A DNA stretch of 64,000 nucleotides from Trichomonas vaginalis G3 (lineage: Eukaryota; Parabasalia; Trichomonadida; Trichomonadidae), in contig NC_067206.1 of NCBI RefSeq assembly GCF_026262505.1, positions 33,867,896 through 33,931,895 on the forward strand, written 5' to 3'. This document shows positions 47,054-54,826 of this stretch, piece after piece. Position 1 is the stretch's first letter; the number at the start of each line of letters is the position of its first letter. The notes under the pieces are model-generated. The model had not been told where the DNA came from. It saw only the letters and a list, made by a program, of their open reading frames with translations, and did not search any database. Position numbers and translations under genes: made by a program.

Positions 47054-49207
47054 ATGCCCCCGTATAGAATGGATAGAAGGTCTGCTAGAATAAAAGCAGA
47101 GTTAGAAAGATATGGTTGGAGAGTTTCAAAGAAGTTTAAATATAGGAAGGGAAGACCCATAAAAGTCTATGACAAATTGTCTGGTCTTCGCTACGAAATG
47201 GACTTAGAAACAGCACGTGCAAATTATCCAAACAGACTAGAGAGGTTAGAAGAAGAACGTCTTATGGACATGCCTTTCGATGTTAATGAACCTCAAGTTG
47301 AAGGACACGACGGCTTTGCCAGATTCTACTGGAAACATGACGAACAATTGCATCCCTTGAGAAGGAAAAAAGGGAAGGGTGAAGACGCACATGCTCCCAT
47401 GGAAAGAACAAGATATGCATATGAAAAGTATCGTGAAGTTAGAAGTAAAATTACATCTGGTCGAACCTTTACAGTAAACTTTGACGATGGAAAGAACAAA
47501 GAAGGCTTCATGGGTGTACTTGCTGCAATTCAAGACGGAAATAAGAAAGGATACAATCTCAGACTAACCGTAACAGATTTAGATGGTCATATTTACTATG
47601 CACATGGCAATGTCACAACAGCCGCACAACTTCTTGACGCTTTCAAGACTACAAAGAGAGAACAAATGGTTGACTCCGACTCAGATATTTTGAATGCGAT
47701 TGAAGGAATTGCAAGCGTGAAGTTTGAATGGTACCAACCCAACCCTCAAGCAGTCAGACAACATGCTGGGTATTTCCCGTTCAGAAATAAGTCTGACATT
47801 GACTTGACAAGGTATGGAATTTACAATTCAATTGAAACAATTGTCAATGAACCTTGTATTCTTACATGTCTCAGGAACTCTGGTCTTGTTACAGATGAGA
47901 AGATGAAGTATCTTGAGTCATGTGTGAAAACAAGGTACATTCTTAGAAGTCAATTGACAAAGATTGCACCGTTGGCAAATGTGAATATCCGAGTCAACAT
48001 ACCGACTGAGAAAGGTTCTTCACATGACGACTATGTTGTTGACTTCAAATTGCCATGGTTGAAGATTGTAATTGTCCACAACCACTTCATGTTGAACGAA
48101 AGTCTTACAAACCCATTGTTCGGAAAAGGCAAGTGCAACATTGTCAGAGCTGTTAACATTCTTTTCGAGAAAGGTTTGTTGGAACCAATTCCAGATGACA
48201 AGCTGACAGAAACTTTTGTACCAAAAGACGAAACAAACTTTTCATTGTTAGCAAGACCAAAAGTTGTTCCGGACAAGGTTATAGCACAAAAGAAGTACAC
48301 AGTTCCACGAGGAGTTGGATTGTTCGGATACCAACCTGAACCAGAAGAACTTCCAATGAGGTTGCAAGAACTTCAAGATGCTATAAACAAACTTCCATTG
48401 AGACATCCAATCGACGTCAAATTGTATTGGAGAGCATCTGAGTTAGGTCAGAAGGTTTTATATGAAACAGGTTGCTTTGACGATGTTTATGAGATAACAG
48501 GCGAGGTTTCTCAGAAGATAAGAGACTCACTTGAATTTCCACAAACTGGACCAATTGGATGCGACAAGTTCGACTCAAACGAAAAAATATACTATGTCGA
48601 CCTTAACGCTGCGTACATGAGGTTTGTCGAATATATTCCGACTGGAATTCCAAACGAAGATGGTGAGTTCCCGGGAAGGAACTATACAGTTGGAAAAGTC
48701 ATACAACAAATGTATGATATTAGGAAAGCTTCAAATCCCAAACTTGCAATGACACTCAAATTGCTTATGAATTCGACATGGGGATATTCCATTAAAAAAC
48801 CTCAAAAGATGAAGAGTAAACACTATGAGAAGGTCGACAACTTTGTTGAAAGGTTTTCTCCTTTTGTTTTGAAGTACGAGTTCACCGAAGGTCAAAATGG
48901 CTTAGTAACCACATTAAAACCTATTGTCGAACATTGGTCTTACCCTCAGTTCGCAAAGGCAGTCCTTGACAACTACAACAAATTCTTCTCCGAGGTCAAA
49001 TCCAAAGTGAAGGTTTACTATGAGAACATCGATGCACTCATGACGAACGAAGAAGGCTATAACAAACTCATTGAAATGGGTTTAGTCGGTGAAAAGATGG
49101 GTCAATTCAAATTGGACAAAATTTTCACCGAAGTTCATGTCCTCTCCAAGCGTAAGTACTGGGGTGTTAAAGAAGATGGTGAAATAGTTAAACATTGCAT
49201 GAAATAA
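47054..49207 (+). CDS. Divergent PolB-like protein without visible exonuclease, truncated
   Basis: 717 residues from the ATG at 47054; an upstream TTG start is rejected. Residues 1-500 carry no recognisable exonuclease motif. About residues 270-370 form an unassigned domain ('EPCILTCLRNSGLVTDEKM', 'TRYILRSQLTKIA'). Palm-like motifs follow: A 'YYVDLNAAYMRF' (about 515), B 'LKLLMNSTWGYSIKK' (about 580), C 'VYYENIDALMTN' (about 660, in place of YxDTDS) and the K-x-Y-like 'SKRKYWGVK' (about 700). The protein stops soon after that, where other polymerases continue. It is either a damaged or a specialised polymerase; catalytic competence is uncertain. Confidence 0.65.
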   Translation: MPPYRMDRRSARIKAELERYGWRVSKKFKYRKGRPIKVYDKLSGLRYEMDLETARANYPNRLERLEEERLMDMPFDVNEPQVEGHDGFARFYWKHDEQLHPLRRKKGKGEDAHAPMERTRYAYEKYREVRSKITSGRTFTVNFDDGKNKEGFMGVLAAIQDGNKKGYNLRLTVTDLDGHIYYAHGNVTTAAQLLDAFKTTKREQMVDSDSDILNAIEGIASVKFEWYQPNPQAVRQHAGYFPFRNKSDIDLTRYGIYNSIETIVNEPCILTCLRNSGLVTDEKMKYLESCVKTRYILRSQLTKIAPLANVNIRVNIPTEKGSSHDDYVVDFKLPWLKIVIVHNHFMLNESLTNPLFGKGKCNIVRAVNILFEKGLLEPIPDDKLTETFVPKDETNFSLLARPKVVPDKVIAQKKYTVPRGVGLFGYQPEPEELPMRLQELQDAINKLPLRHPIDVKLYWRASELGQKVLYETGCFDDVYEITGEVSQKIRDSLEFPQTGPIGCDKFDSNEKIYYVDLNAAYMRFVEYIPTGIPNEDGEFPGRNYTVGKVIQQMYDIRKASNPKLAMTLKLLMNSTWGYSIKKPQKMKSKHYEKVDNFVERFSPFVLKYEFTEGQNGLVTTLKPIVEHWSYPQFAKAVLDNYNKFFSEVKSKVKVYYENIDALMTNEEGYNKLIEMGLVGEKMGQFKLDKIFTEVHVLSKRKYWGVKEDGEIVKHCMK

Positions 49208-49242
49208 AAAATTGCATGAAGTTAAACATTGCATGAAATAAA
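49187..49242 (+). repeat. Direct repeat at the truncated polymerase end
   Basis: GTTAAACATTGCATGAAATA occurs at 49187 and again at 49221. The first copy contains the polymerase stop. This may mark the scar of an insertion carrying the following HNH gene. Confidence 0.6.
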
Positions 49243-49280
49243 ACATTTTTTTAAAAAAACATTTTTTTATTTTATTTGAA

Positions 49281-49865
49281 ATGTACGCTGAGTTTGTTGA
49301 AGAAGACCGTTGGGAAACTTGTTTGTTAGATGAGAAATATGAAATTCACTGTTGTGAGTCATTTGAAGTCAGAAACAAAAAGACAAAAAGAGTTTTAAGC
49401 GAATGGGAGCGAAATGACGGATATACTACTATGAGGATGAGTGGAAAACACTATCTTAAACATGTTGTCATTGCAACTCATTTTATACCGAATCCTAACA
49501 ATTTACCTTTTGTAGACCATATAAACCATATAAGAAACGACAATAGACTTGAAAACTTGCGTTGGGTCACTCGTTCTGAAAACAGTAAGAACATAGGCAA
49601 TTTTAGAGATATTGTATTCGAATTTGTCGACGAACTAGAAGATGAAACAATTGAAATTACAGACTATGGTAAGCATACGTTTGAGTTTTACTACTATAGC
49701 GAAGAACAAGACTCTTTCTACTTTTATACCGGCGTAAACTATAGGAAATTACAAGTATGTTTTACTAAGGCAGGCTATGCTTATGTAAACACTAGAGATA
49801 CAGATGGAAAACACGTTAAAATACTTCTTAACAAATTCAAGAAGCTATATGGCATACCATTTTAA
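49281..49865 (+). CDS. HNH endonuclease
   Basis: 194 residues. The HNH_3-type core lies at about 60-100: 'VVIATHFIPNPN', 'FVDHINHIRNDNRLENLRWV' and 'TRSENSKN', with the His, Asn and His positions present. The C-terminal half is Tyr/Phe-rich and unassigned. It would cut DNA at a specific site, as free-standing homing endonucleases do. It lies immediately behind the truncated polymerase gene, a classic location for a homing-type insertion. Confidence 0.85.
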   Translation: MYAEFVEEDRWETCLLDEKYEIHCCESFEVRNKKTKRVLSEWERNDGYTTMRMSGKHYLKHVVIATHFIPNPNNLPFVDHINHIRNDNRLENLRWVTRSENSKNIGNFRDIVFEFVDELEDETIEITDYGKHTFEFYYYSEEQDSFYFYTGVNYRKLQVCFTKAGYAYVNTRDTDGKHVKILLNKFKKLYGIPF

Positions 49866-49901
49866 AACGTTTTTAAAACAGTATATTTTTACATATATAA
49901 A

Positions 49902-50762
49902 ATGCTTCAGGTTGAAAAACAAAGAACAAAAGTAGCAGATACAAAACCGTTAGACTATATCTTTACAAACGCTGGTAGGAATATTTCAGATGAAGAAATT
50001 TCATCCGGAGCTTACAGGTTTGACTATCCAGTTCGTTGGCTTCAAAGTCCTTCAGATGCAAAGGCAATAGGATTTAGAAGAGTTTTGTTTTCAAATAGAA
50101 CTAACGCGTTTATGTTCGCAGTATATTTTCATGGTCAGTATAAAGGCTCTGACGGTCTAATAGAAAAATTTGACGAAATGAAAATCTTTACAATTCGTTC
50201 AGACGAAAGTCTTGAAAAAACTCTAAATGACTTTCAAACTCAAATAAACAAATACTACTGGGAATTTCAAGAAAAATACGACTCTTTACTAAATGGAACA
50301 TACTATCTAAAACTAGAATACGACAAGATGAACTCCACAGTTTCATTTCAAAAGATTGAAATTAACCCTCCAAGAGATACAGAGTTTTTATATTGGGGGG
50401 TGGACAGACGTTCTTGGGCACAATTTCTTCGGTTACTAAACCAGAACGAACCATTGCCACCAGATGGTCCATTTAAATTTATACTCCCACCAGCAGATTT
50501 GACAGTTTATAGAAACGTGTTTGACCCTCAAAATGTCATGTGTCATGCAAGTTTCAGTTCAAGCAACAACAGTTTTCTGTGTATCGGTAAGGACTTTTAT
50601 GACTTTGCTTCTAAATTCTACGAACCACCTAGTAACAGTTTCTCTGACTTTCAAGTTTGGTTCACAACAAACGGTGTGCAGCATATAATACCATTGTACT
50701 ATGACTTTTATCTCGAATTGTCTTTCATATACAACTACGGAAAAGTGCTGAAAAAGTATTGA
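49902..50762 (+). CDS. Virion protein paralogue 2 (intact)
   Basis: 286 residues, intact relative of the broken gene at 42763-43609: 'TKPLDYIFTNAGR', 'YRFDYPVRWLQSPS', 'AIGFRRVLF', 'HASFSSSNNSFLC' and the C-terminal 'YLELSFIYNYGK'. Beta-rich with no enzymatic motif; a minor capsid or penton-type protein is the best guess. Late-type upstream motif (TTTTTACATATATAAAATG). It is followed by the GGTGAGATCTCACC palindrome. Confidence 0.65.
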   Translation: MLQVEKQRTKVADTKPLDYIFTNAGRNISDEEISSGAYRFDYPVRWLQSPSDAKAIGFRRVLFSNRTNAFMFAVYFHGQYKGSDGLIEKFDEMKIFTIRSDESLEKTLNDFQTQINKYYWEFQEKYDSLLNGTYYLKLEYDKMNSTVSFQKIEINPPRDTEFLYWGVDRRSWAQFLRLLNQNEPLPPDGPFKFILPPADLTVYRNVFDPQNVMCHASFSSSNNSFLCIGKDFYDFASKFYEPPSNSFSDFQVWFTTNGVQHIIPLYYDFYLELSFIYNYGKVLKKY

Positions 50763-50782
50763 AAAATATATTTTAGGTGAAG

Positions 50783-50798
50783 AGGTGAGATCTCACCT
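50783..50798. repeat. Palindrome AGGTGAGATCTCACCT, copy 2
   Basis: Perfect 16-bp palindrome 21 bp after the stop of the 49902 gene. Confidence 0.8.
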
Positions 50799-51035
50799 CT
50801 TTTCTCACCTCTTTTTTCACCCGTTGAATTTTCATGAATTTCCTTAAGATAGAAAAAATATATTTTAGGGTAGATGGTTTTTAGGTGTCACCAGGTCCCC
50901 AGGTCCCCAGGTCAATTTAACTTCTCTGAAAAAATGAGACAACATGACATTTAGACAACAACACAGGAAATAAACTTCATCGTATATGTTTTGTCATGAA
51001 TTTCCTTAAGATAGAAAATATATTTTAGGTGAAGT

Positions 51036-51049
51036 GGTGAGATCTCACC
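51036..51049. repeat. Palindrome GGTGAGATCTCACC, copy 3
   Basis: Perfect 14-bp palindrome upstream of the 51147 gene; it forms an inverted pair with copy 4 at 52091, enclosing that gene. Confidence 0.8.
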
Positions 51050-51146
51050 TCACCTCTTTTCTCACCTCTTGAATTTTCATGAATTTTCCCGAAATAAAAA
51101 AAGTTAGTTTTTTAAAAAAAATATTTTTTATTTTTATTGTAAGAAC

Positions 51147-52060
51147 ATGTTAGCAACAACAGCACCAAACTCGTTAGTCATGAACCCAACTTCAATGTTA
51201 GTAGAGATGAAAAGCTTCATTCCTTCTTCATATACTTTCGAAACAGAAATCCAGAAGATAAAGCAGAACTTCTCCAAGGAGATTTAGACTGTAGTGCGAA
51301 AGATGAAACAAATGAAGAATATCTTTATGAAATGCAGGATATTATTGACCATCTACCTAAACTTCCTGAAATACAACAACAAAAGCTCACTATTCCAGAA
51401 TTCGATGAAATAGAAGTCAAAGCAACTGACTCAGTAGAAACCAAGAAGTTCATACGTAAGGTAAACTATGAGTTTCTTGGATTTCATTGCAACCACAAAG
51501 TTATGGACAAAGATTGCGATATGTTATATAAGAACATCTCTGACATATACAAATCTGAAGAATTTAAGACCTACGACAACTTTGTTTCGTTAGTTGCAAA
51601 ATGTGTATGGCAGATAAGAGATAAAGATAGAAGAGGTAAAGTATGGAATGGACAAATAAAACCAACAACTTTTGAGTTAAAGAAAACCATTGACGCCTTA
51701 GTTGTTCTAGCAGGTCAAATTTCAATGTATAACGCAAAAATGAATCCGCAATGTTCAAAATGTAAAGCAGCAATGAGGAAATATAACTACTCCGTCAAAG
51801 AGATAGAAAGAATGCGAAACGACTATGCAGATTTAAAGAAAGAAGTAGAGAAACCAGCAGAAGATAAAATGGACATGTTGACATTTCTAAACAAAAACTA
51901 TCCAACAGCTGACGATTTCCTTCTATCTGATGTCAAGAAGAAATATAAAGAAACATTCGGCATTGTGAAAACTTTTGACATACTGACAGAAGAAATAGAA
52001 GCTACAAAACTGTTTAGGATTTCAAATATACATCGTACAATTCATGTAAAACGCTTGTGA
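51147..52060 (+). pseudogene. Zn/coiled-coil protein, probably regulatory, frame-broken near start
   Basis: Begins MLATTAPNSLVMNPT at 51147. The frame shifts at about 51200-51240 and the long second frame (from 51332, 242 residues) completes the protein. It has 'CSKCKAAMRKYNY' (a Cys pair) followed by a coiled coil, and a C-terminal helix-turn-helix-like part ending 'HRTIHVKRL'. The last 30 codons are found, nearly identical, in element A. The start context TTTTATTGTAAGAACATG matches the KilA-N genes, placing it in the same expression class. Confidence 0.6.
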
Positions 52061-52090
52061 AAAAGAGGTGAGAAAAGAGGTGAGAAAACA

Positions 52091-52104
52091 GGTGAGATCT
52101 CACC
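52091..52104. repeat. Palindrome GGTGAGATCTCACC, copy 4
   Basis: Perfect palindrome followed by ACTTCACCTAAAATATA, i.e. the reverse orientation of copies 2 and 3. Confidence 0.8.
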
Positions 52105-52224
52105 ACTTCACCTAAAATATATTTTTGCTGAGTAAAATGACCAAATTTCATGATATAACTGTATTTTTTTGACGAAGTGAACTTTGACACTTCATAAAAA
52201 AAATCCCTGAAATCGTGAAAATTT

Positions 52225-52408
52225 GCGAGTAGTAAAAAAAAACTGGTCGCCTAAAACTCATGAAAATCGTAAAAAATTGCGAGTACGGAAAAAACCATAG
52301 TCGCCTAAAACTCATGAAAATCGTAAAAAATTGCGAGTACGGAAAAAACCGTAGTCGCCTAAAACTCATGAAAATCGTGAAATTTCTCTAGACCGACTTT
52401 TTTCGGTC
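52225..52408. repeat. 54-bp periodic hairpin array, non-coding copy
   Basis: Hairpins at 52225-52250, 52279-52304 and 52333-52358, exactly 54 bp apart, separated by TAAAACTCATGAAAATCGT. Stems share the outer GCGA/TCGC, but the inner parts differ and stay paired: TAGT/ACTG with a wobble, TACGG/CCATA with one wobble, TACGG/CCGTA. A fourth position (52391-52408) has an unrelated stem GACCGA/TCGGTC in the same place. Structure is conserved more than sequence. Confidence 0.8.
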
Positions 52409-52538
52409 TTGCATAAAACTCTATGAAAATCGTGAAAAAAACTCTATGAAATCATATCTTTTATACAAGATAGAAAAAATAAAATTAACGTTAGTTTTTA
52501 TTTTTTTTATTTTTTTATTTTGTATGTAAGAACAGAAA

Positions 52539-53153
52539 ATGACAAACACTGAGTTTGAAACAGTTAAAAAGATAGACAATGAGACCAAGGTGGTTAGAAT
52601 AGGTGATTTAAACGTAAGATACTCAAAGAAATACAACAAATATTCTTTGTCAGACATTTTAACACTATCTGAAGGAAAGAAAGCACACGACTGGGTTAGA
52701 AATGCTTCTACTCAGAAAATTTTGACAAAAAATCCTGAGCTTATGATATCAGTAAGATTCTATGGAACAAGAGCATATCTTATAGACAAAAGTCTTATAC
52801 CAGTAGTTTTGTTCTGGATTGACCCAGTTGTTGGATATAATTTCATAACATATGGTTCATTCGATACGGAACGTTGCAGTGAAGGCTTAGTTTACATCGT
52901 TCAGAAACCGAAGGACTTCAATACAAAGAGATATAAGATAGGAAGAACATTTAATATAACTCAAAGATATGACAGTATAGTCAATAGAGTTAAGGTTGCG
53001 TTTGTTAACGATATGAGAGCTGCTGAAACAGAACTACTTGAAAAGTTTGAGAAAATGTATGGTGCTCCCATAAAAGGTAAAGAAACGTTTGAAGTAGATG
53101 AGATCGACAAAGCTATAAAAGTATTTGACGAAGTTGCTGAAAAATACATGTAA
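52539..53153 (+). CDS. KilA-N-like plus T5orf172 (MUG113/GIY-YIG-like) protein
   Basis: 204 residues. The N-terminal KilA-N-like part includes 'YSLSDILTLSEGKKAHDWVR' and 'YLIDKSLIPVVLFWIDP'. The C-terminal T5orf172 domain has 'GLVYIVQKPKDFNTKRYKIG', 'RRYDSIVN'-type spacing and 'AAETELLEKFEKMYG'. Such proteins are common in large DNA viruses and phages, bind DNA and may cut it. It shares an 80-bp promoter-like block with the next KilA-N gene, so the two are probably co-regulated. Confidence 0.8.
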   Translation: MTNTEFETVKKIDNETKVVRIGDLNVRYSKKYNKYSLSDILTLSEGKKAHDWVRNASTQKILTKNPELMISVRFYGTRAYLIDKSLIPVVLFWIDPVVGYNFITYGSFDTERCSEGLVYIVQKPKDFNTKRYKIGRTFNITQRYDSIVNRVKVAFVNDMRAAETELLEKFEKMYGAPIKGKETFEVDEIDKAIKVFDEVAEKYM

Positions 53154-53241
53154 AGCGTTTATTTTTGGTCTTTTATACAAGATAGAAAATAACGCTAATT
53201 TTATTTTTATTTTATTTTTTATTTTGTATGTAAAGACAGAT

Positions 53242-54135
53242 ATGACAACAACAGAGAACACAACAACTGCTATCGTTCATGAAGCCATAAGTGAAGAATA
53301 CGAGTGGGTTCAGTTTAACAAACAGTTACGTCTCATTCGTTCAGTCAAAGATGACATGTACCAAATGCAAAGTATTTTGACAGCATGTTTTGCACCAGAT
53401 ACTAAGGTTCCTAAAGACTGGTTTAGGAACCAAAGCACTATTGAACTTTTGAGCGAAGCACAGCGAGACAGACTTTTTTCTGAAAATCGTGAAGAACAGC
53501 GAGTGGGAGAAAAACCCCAGTCGCCAAAACTCTATGAAAATCGTGAAAAATTGCGAGTGGGAGAAAAACCCCAGTCGCCAAAACTCTATGAAAATCGTGA
53601 AAATTTGCCAAATGGTTTGAGAGGTTGGTATGTACATAGACTTCTTGTAAATGCTGTTGCAATGTGGGCTTCACCTCGTTACGCTTGGTATATTTACAGA
53701 CTTCTTGACGAACTTCATAGACAAGAACGTGAAGAGCTAGAGAACAAGCTTGAAGCAAAAGACAAAAACATACAGAAAAGAATACCACGTTCGGTACCAA
53801 AAGGAAAGGAAAAGAACTATAAGTATATGATTTACACTGAAGAGATGGAAAATGAAGAAGACAGAGATATGGTTATGTTGCATTTAGTCAGAAGAAACAA
53901 CAAAAGCTTTTACGACTTAGCTAAGATTTACAAATCTGACAGAAATTGGTTCTATCGCGAAAACTTACCGATTTCAATGACACCAAATGAAGATGTTAAA
54001 CAGATAGTTCAAGATACTTTACCTCAAACACACTATGATATGAAAGGTTGTACAATACTTACATTCAAAGAAGATTTGCCGCTACTGAAGGAAAAGATAA
54101 CAGAGTATTTTGACAACTTCAAAGAGGAAGAGTAA
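53242..54135 (+). CDS. KilA-N domain protein carrying an in-frame hairpin-repeat insert
   Basis: 297 residues from the ATG at 53242 (MTTTENTTT); the longer frame from 53125 overlaps the previous gene and is rejected. The KilA-N core is split: 'DTKVPKDWFRNQST' before, and 'GLRGWYVHRLLVNAVAMWAS' plus 'YAWYIYRLLDEL' after, an insert (about residues 80-123) made of two 18-residue repeats 'ENREKLRVGEKPQSPKLY' encoded by the 54-bp hairpin repeat. The C-terminal part ('YKYMIYTEEMENEEDRDMVM') resembles the extra domain of viral KilA-N proteins. It is a likely DNA-binding regulator. Confidence 0.8.
   Translation: MTTTENTTTAIVHEAISEEYEWVQFNKQLRLIRSVKDDMYQMQSILTACFAPDTKVPKDWFRNQSTIELLSEAQRDRLFSENREEQRVGEKPQSPKLYENREKLRVGEKPQSPKLYENRENLPNGLRGWYVHRLLVNAVAMWASPRYAWYIYRLLDELHRQEREELENKLEAKDKNIQKRIPRSVPKGKEKNYKYMIYTEEMENEEDRDMVMLHLVRRNNKSFYDLAKIYKSDRNWFYRENLPISMTPNEDVKQIVQDTLPQTHYDMKGCTILTFKEDLPLLKEKITEYFDNFKEEE
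53476..53610. repeat. 54-bp periodic hairpin array, in-frame copy inside the KilA-N gene
   Basis: Hairpins 53499-53524 and 53553-53578 (54 bp apart) share the outer GCGA/TCGC and have inner TGGG paired with CCCA. The flanks GAAAATCGTGAA and AAAACTCTAT match the non-coding array at 52225. Because 54 is a multiple of three, the repeats keep the reading frame. Confidence 0.8.
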
Positions 54136-54730
54136 ATGAACCATTTATTTTTCAAGCTTGACACCAAAGATGGCTCAGGTAGCTCTATAAGGTAAATTGT
54201 CTTGTCAAATCCTTCTGGCATTCCGAGTCCTTCCATCCGACAGGAAAAGTTTTTCCTTCCAACAGGAAAAAAATTTCCTTCCAACAGGAAAAGTTTTTCC
54301 TTCCAACAGGAAAAAATTTTCCTTCCAACAGGAAAAAATTTTCCTTCCAACAGGAAAAAATTTTCCTTCCGACAGGAAAAATTTTTCCAGTTGTCCGTCC
54401 GTAAACCATTCAAATTTTCGAAAATTGAGAACTTTTTGGCCGACCTTCAGGAAAAATTTTTCTTTCCGACAGGAAAAATTTTTCTTTCCGACAGGAAAAG
54501 TTTTTCTTTCCGACAGGAAAAGTTTTTCTTTCCGACAGGAAAAGTCCTTCCTTCCGACAGGAAAAGTCCTTCCTTCCGACAGGAAAAGTCCTTCCTTCCG
54601 ACAGGAAAAGACCTTCCTTCCGACAGGACACAAACGGATGGCTGACGTACCACCAACCGAGTCCATTCCAAAGCCAGAAGAACCGACAGCCCCAGCACCA
54701 CAACAGACTAAGACTCAAACACTTACATTT
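54136..54730. other. 22-bp hairpin tandem array region
   Basis: Most of this stretch is the tandem array at 54236-54628. Long frames on both strands read through it only because the unit has no stop codon; they are not genes. Confidence 0.75.
54236..54628. repeat. Tandem array of about 16 hairpin units of 22 bp
   Basis: The unit is TTTTCCTTCCGACAGGAAAA with small changes; each forms a hairpin TTTTCC ... GGAAAA with a short loop containing CCGACA or CCAACA. Two blocks (7 and 9 copies) are separated by a non-repeat break at about 54390-54448. Copies within each block share the same variants, pointing to local amplification. Confidence 0.85.
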
Positions 54731-54826
54731 TTACGCTTGACTTTTTACAATTTGAACTTTGTTCGCGTAGATGTGAATTCTGAAAGAAGTATGAGGGTCT
54801 TGTATGACTTTGTACTTCTCCCATAG
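54638..54826 (+). CDS. Possible short Pro/Thr-rich protein after the array
   Basis: 62 residues from the ATG at 54638 (MADVPPTESIPKPEEPTAPA). The first 30 residues have coding-like composition. The rest is antisense to the packaging ATPase end, so it may be the relic of a longer gene. Weakly supported. Confidence 0.25.
   Translation: MADVPPTESIPKPEEPTAPAPQQTKTQTLTFLRLTFYNLNFVRVDVNSERSMRVLYDFVLLP

Larger units (their letters stand above)
50763..51146. other. Palindrome-rich intergenic region
   Basis: Contains two copies of a larger block (TATTTTAGGTGAAG, the palindrome GGTGAGATCTCACC, then CTCACCTCTT and GAATTTTCATGAATTT), at 50783 and 51036. Between them lies a GTCCCCAG tandem (50893-50915) of the CCAGG family. 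Probably transcription-end or protein-binding structures. Confidence 0.6.
52061..52538. other. Regulatory-like region with palindrome and 54-bp hairpin array
   Basis: Palindrome copy 4 (52091), then an 11-codon relic frame at 52138, then three 54-bp repeat units and a fourth variant (52225-52408). After that comes a promoter-like block (TTATACAAGATAGAAAA, then TTTTATTTTGTATGTAAG) that is repeated before the next gene at 53170-53235. Confidence 0.7.

Noticed and set aside
52225-52408. CRISPR array
   Set aside because: The spacers between hairpins are constant rather than unique, the host is eukaryotic and there are no cas-like genes.
54197-54826. Long overlapping frames on both strands with FSFQQEK/FPTGK repeats
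   Set aside because: They are read-through of the stop-free 22-bp hairpin array in all frames; no composition or start context supports a gene.
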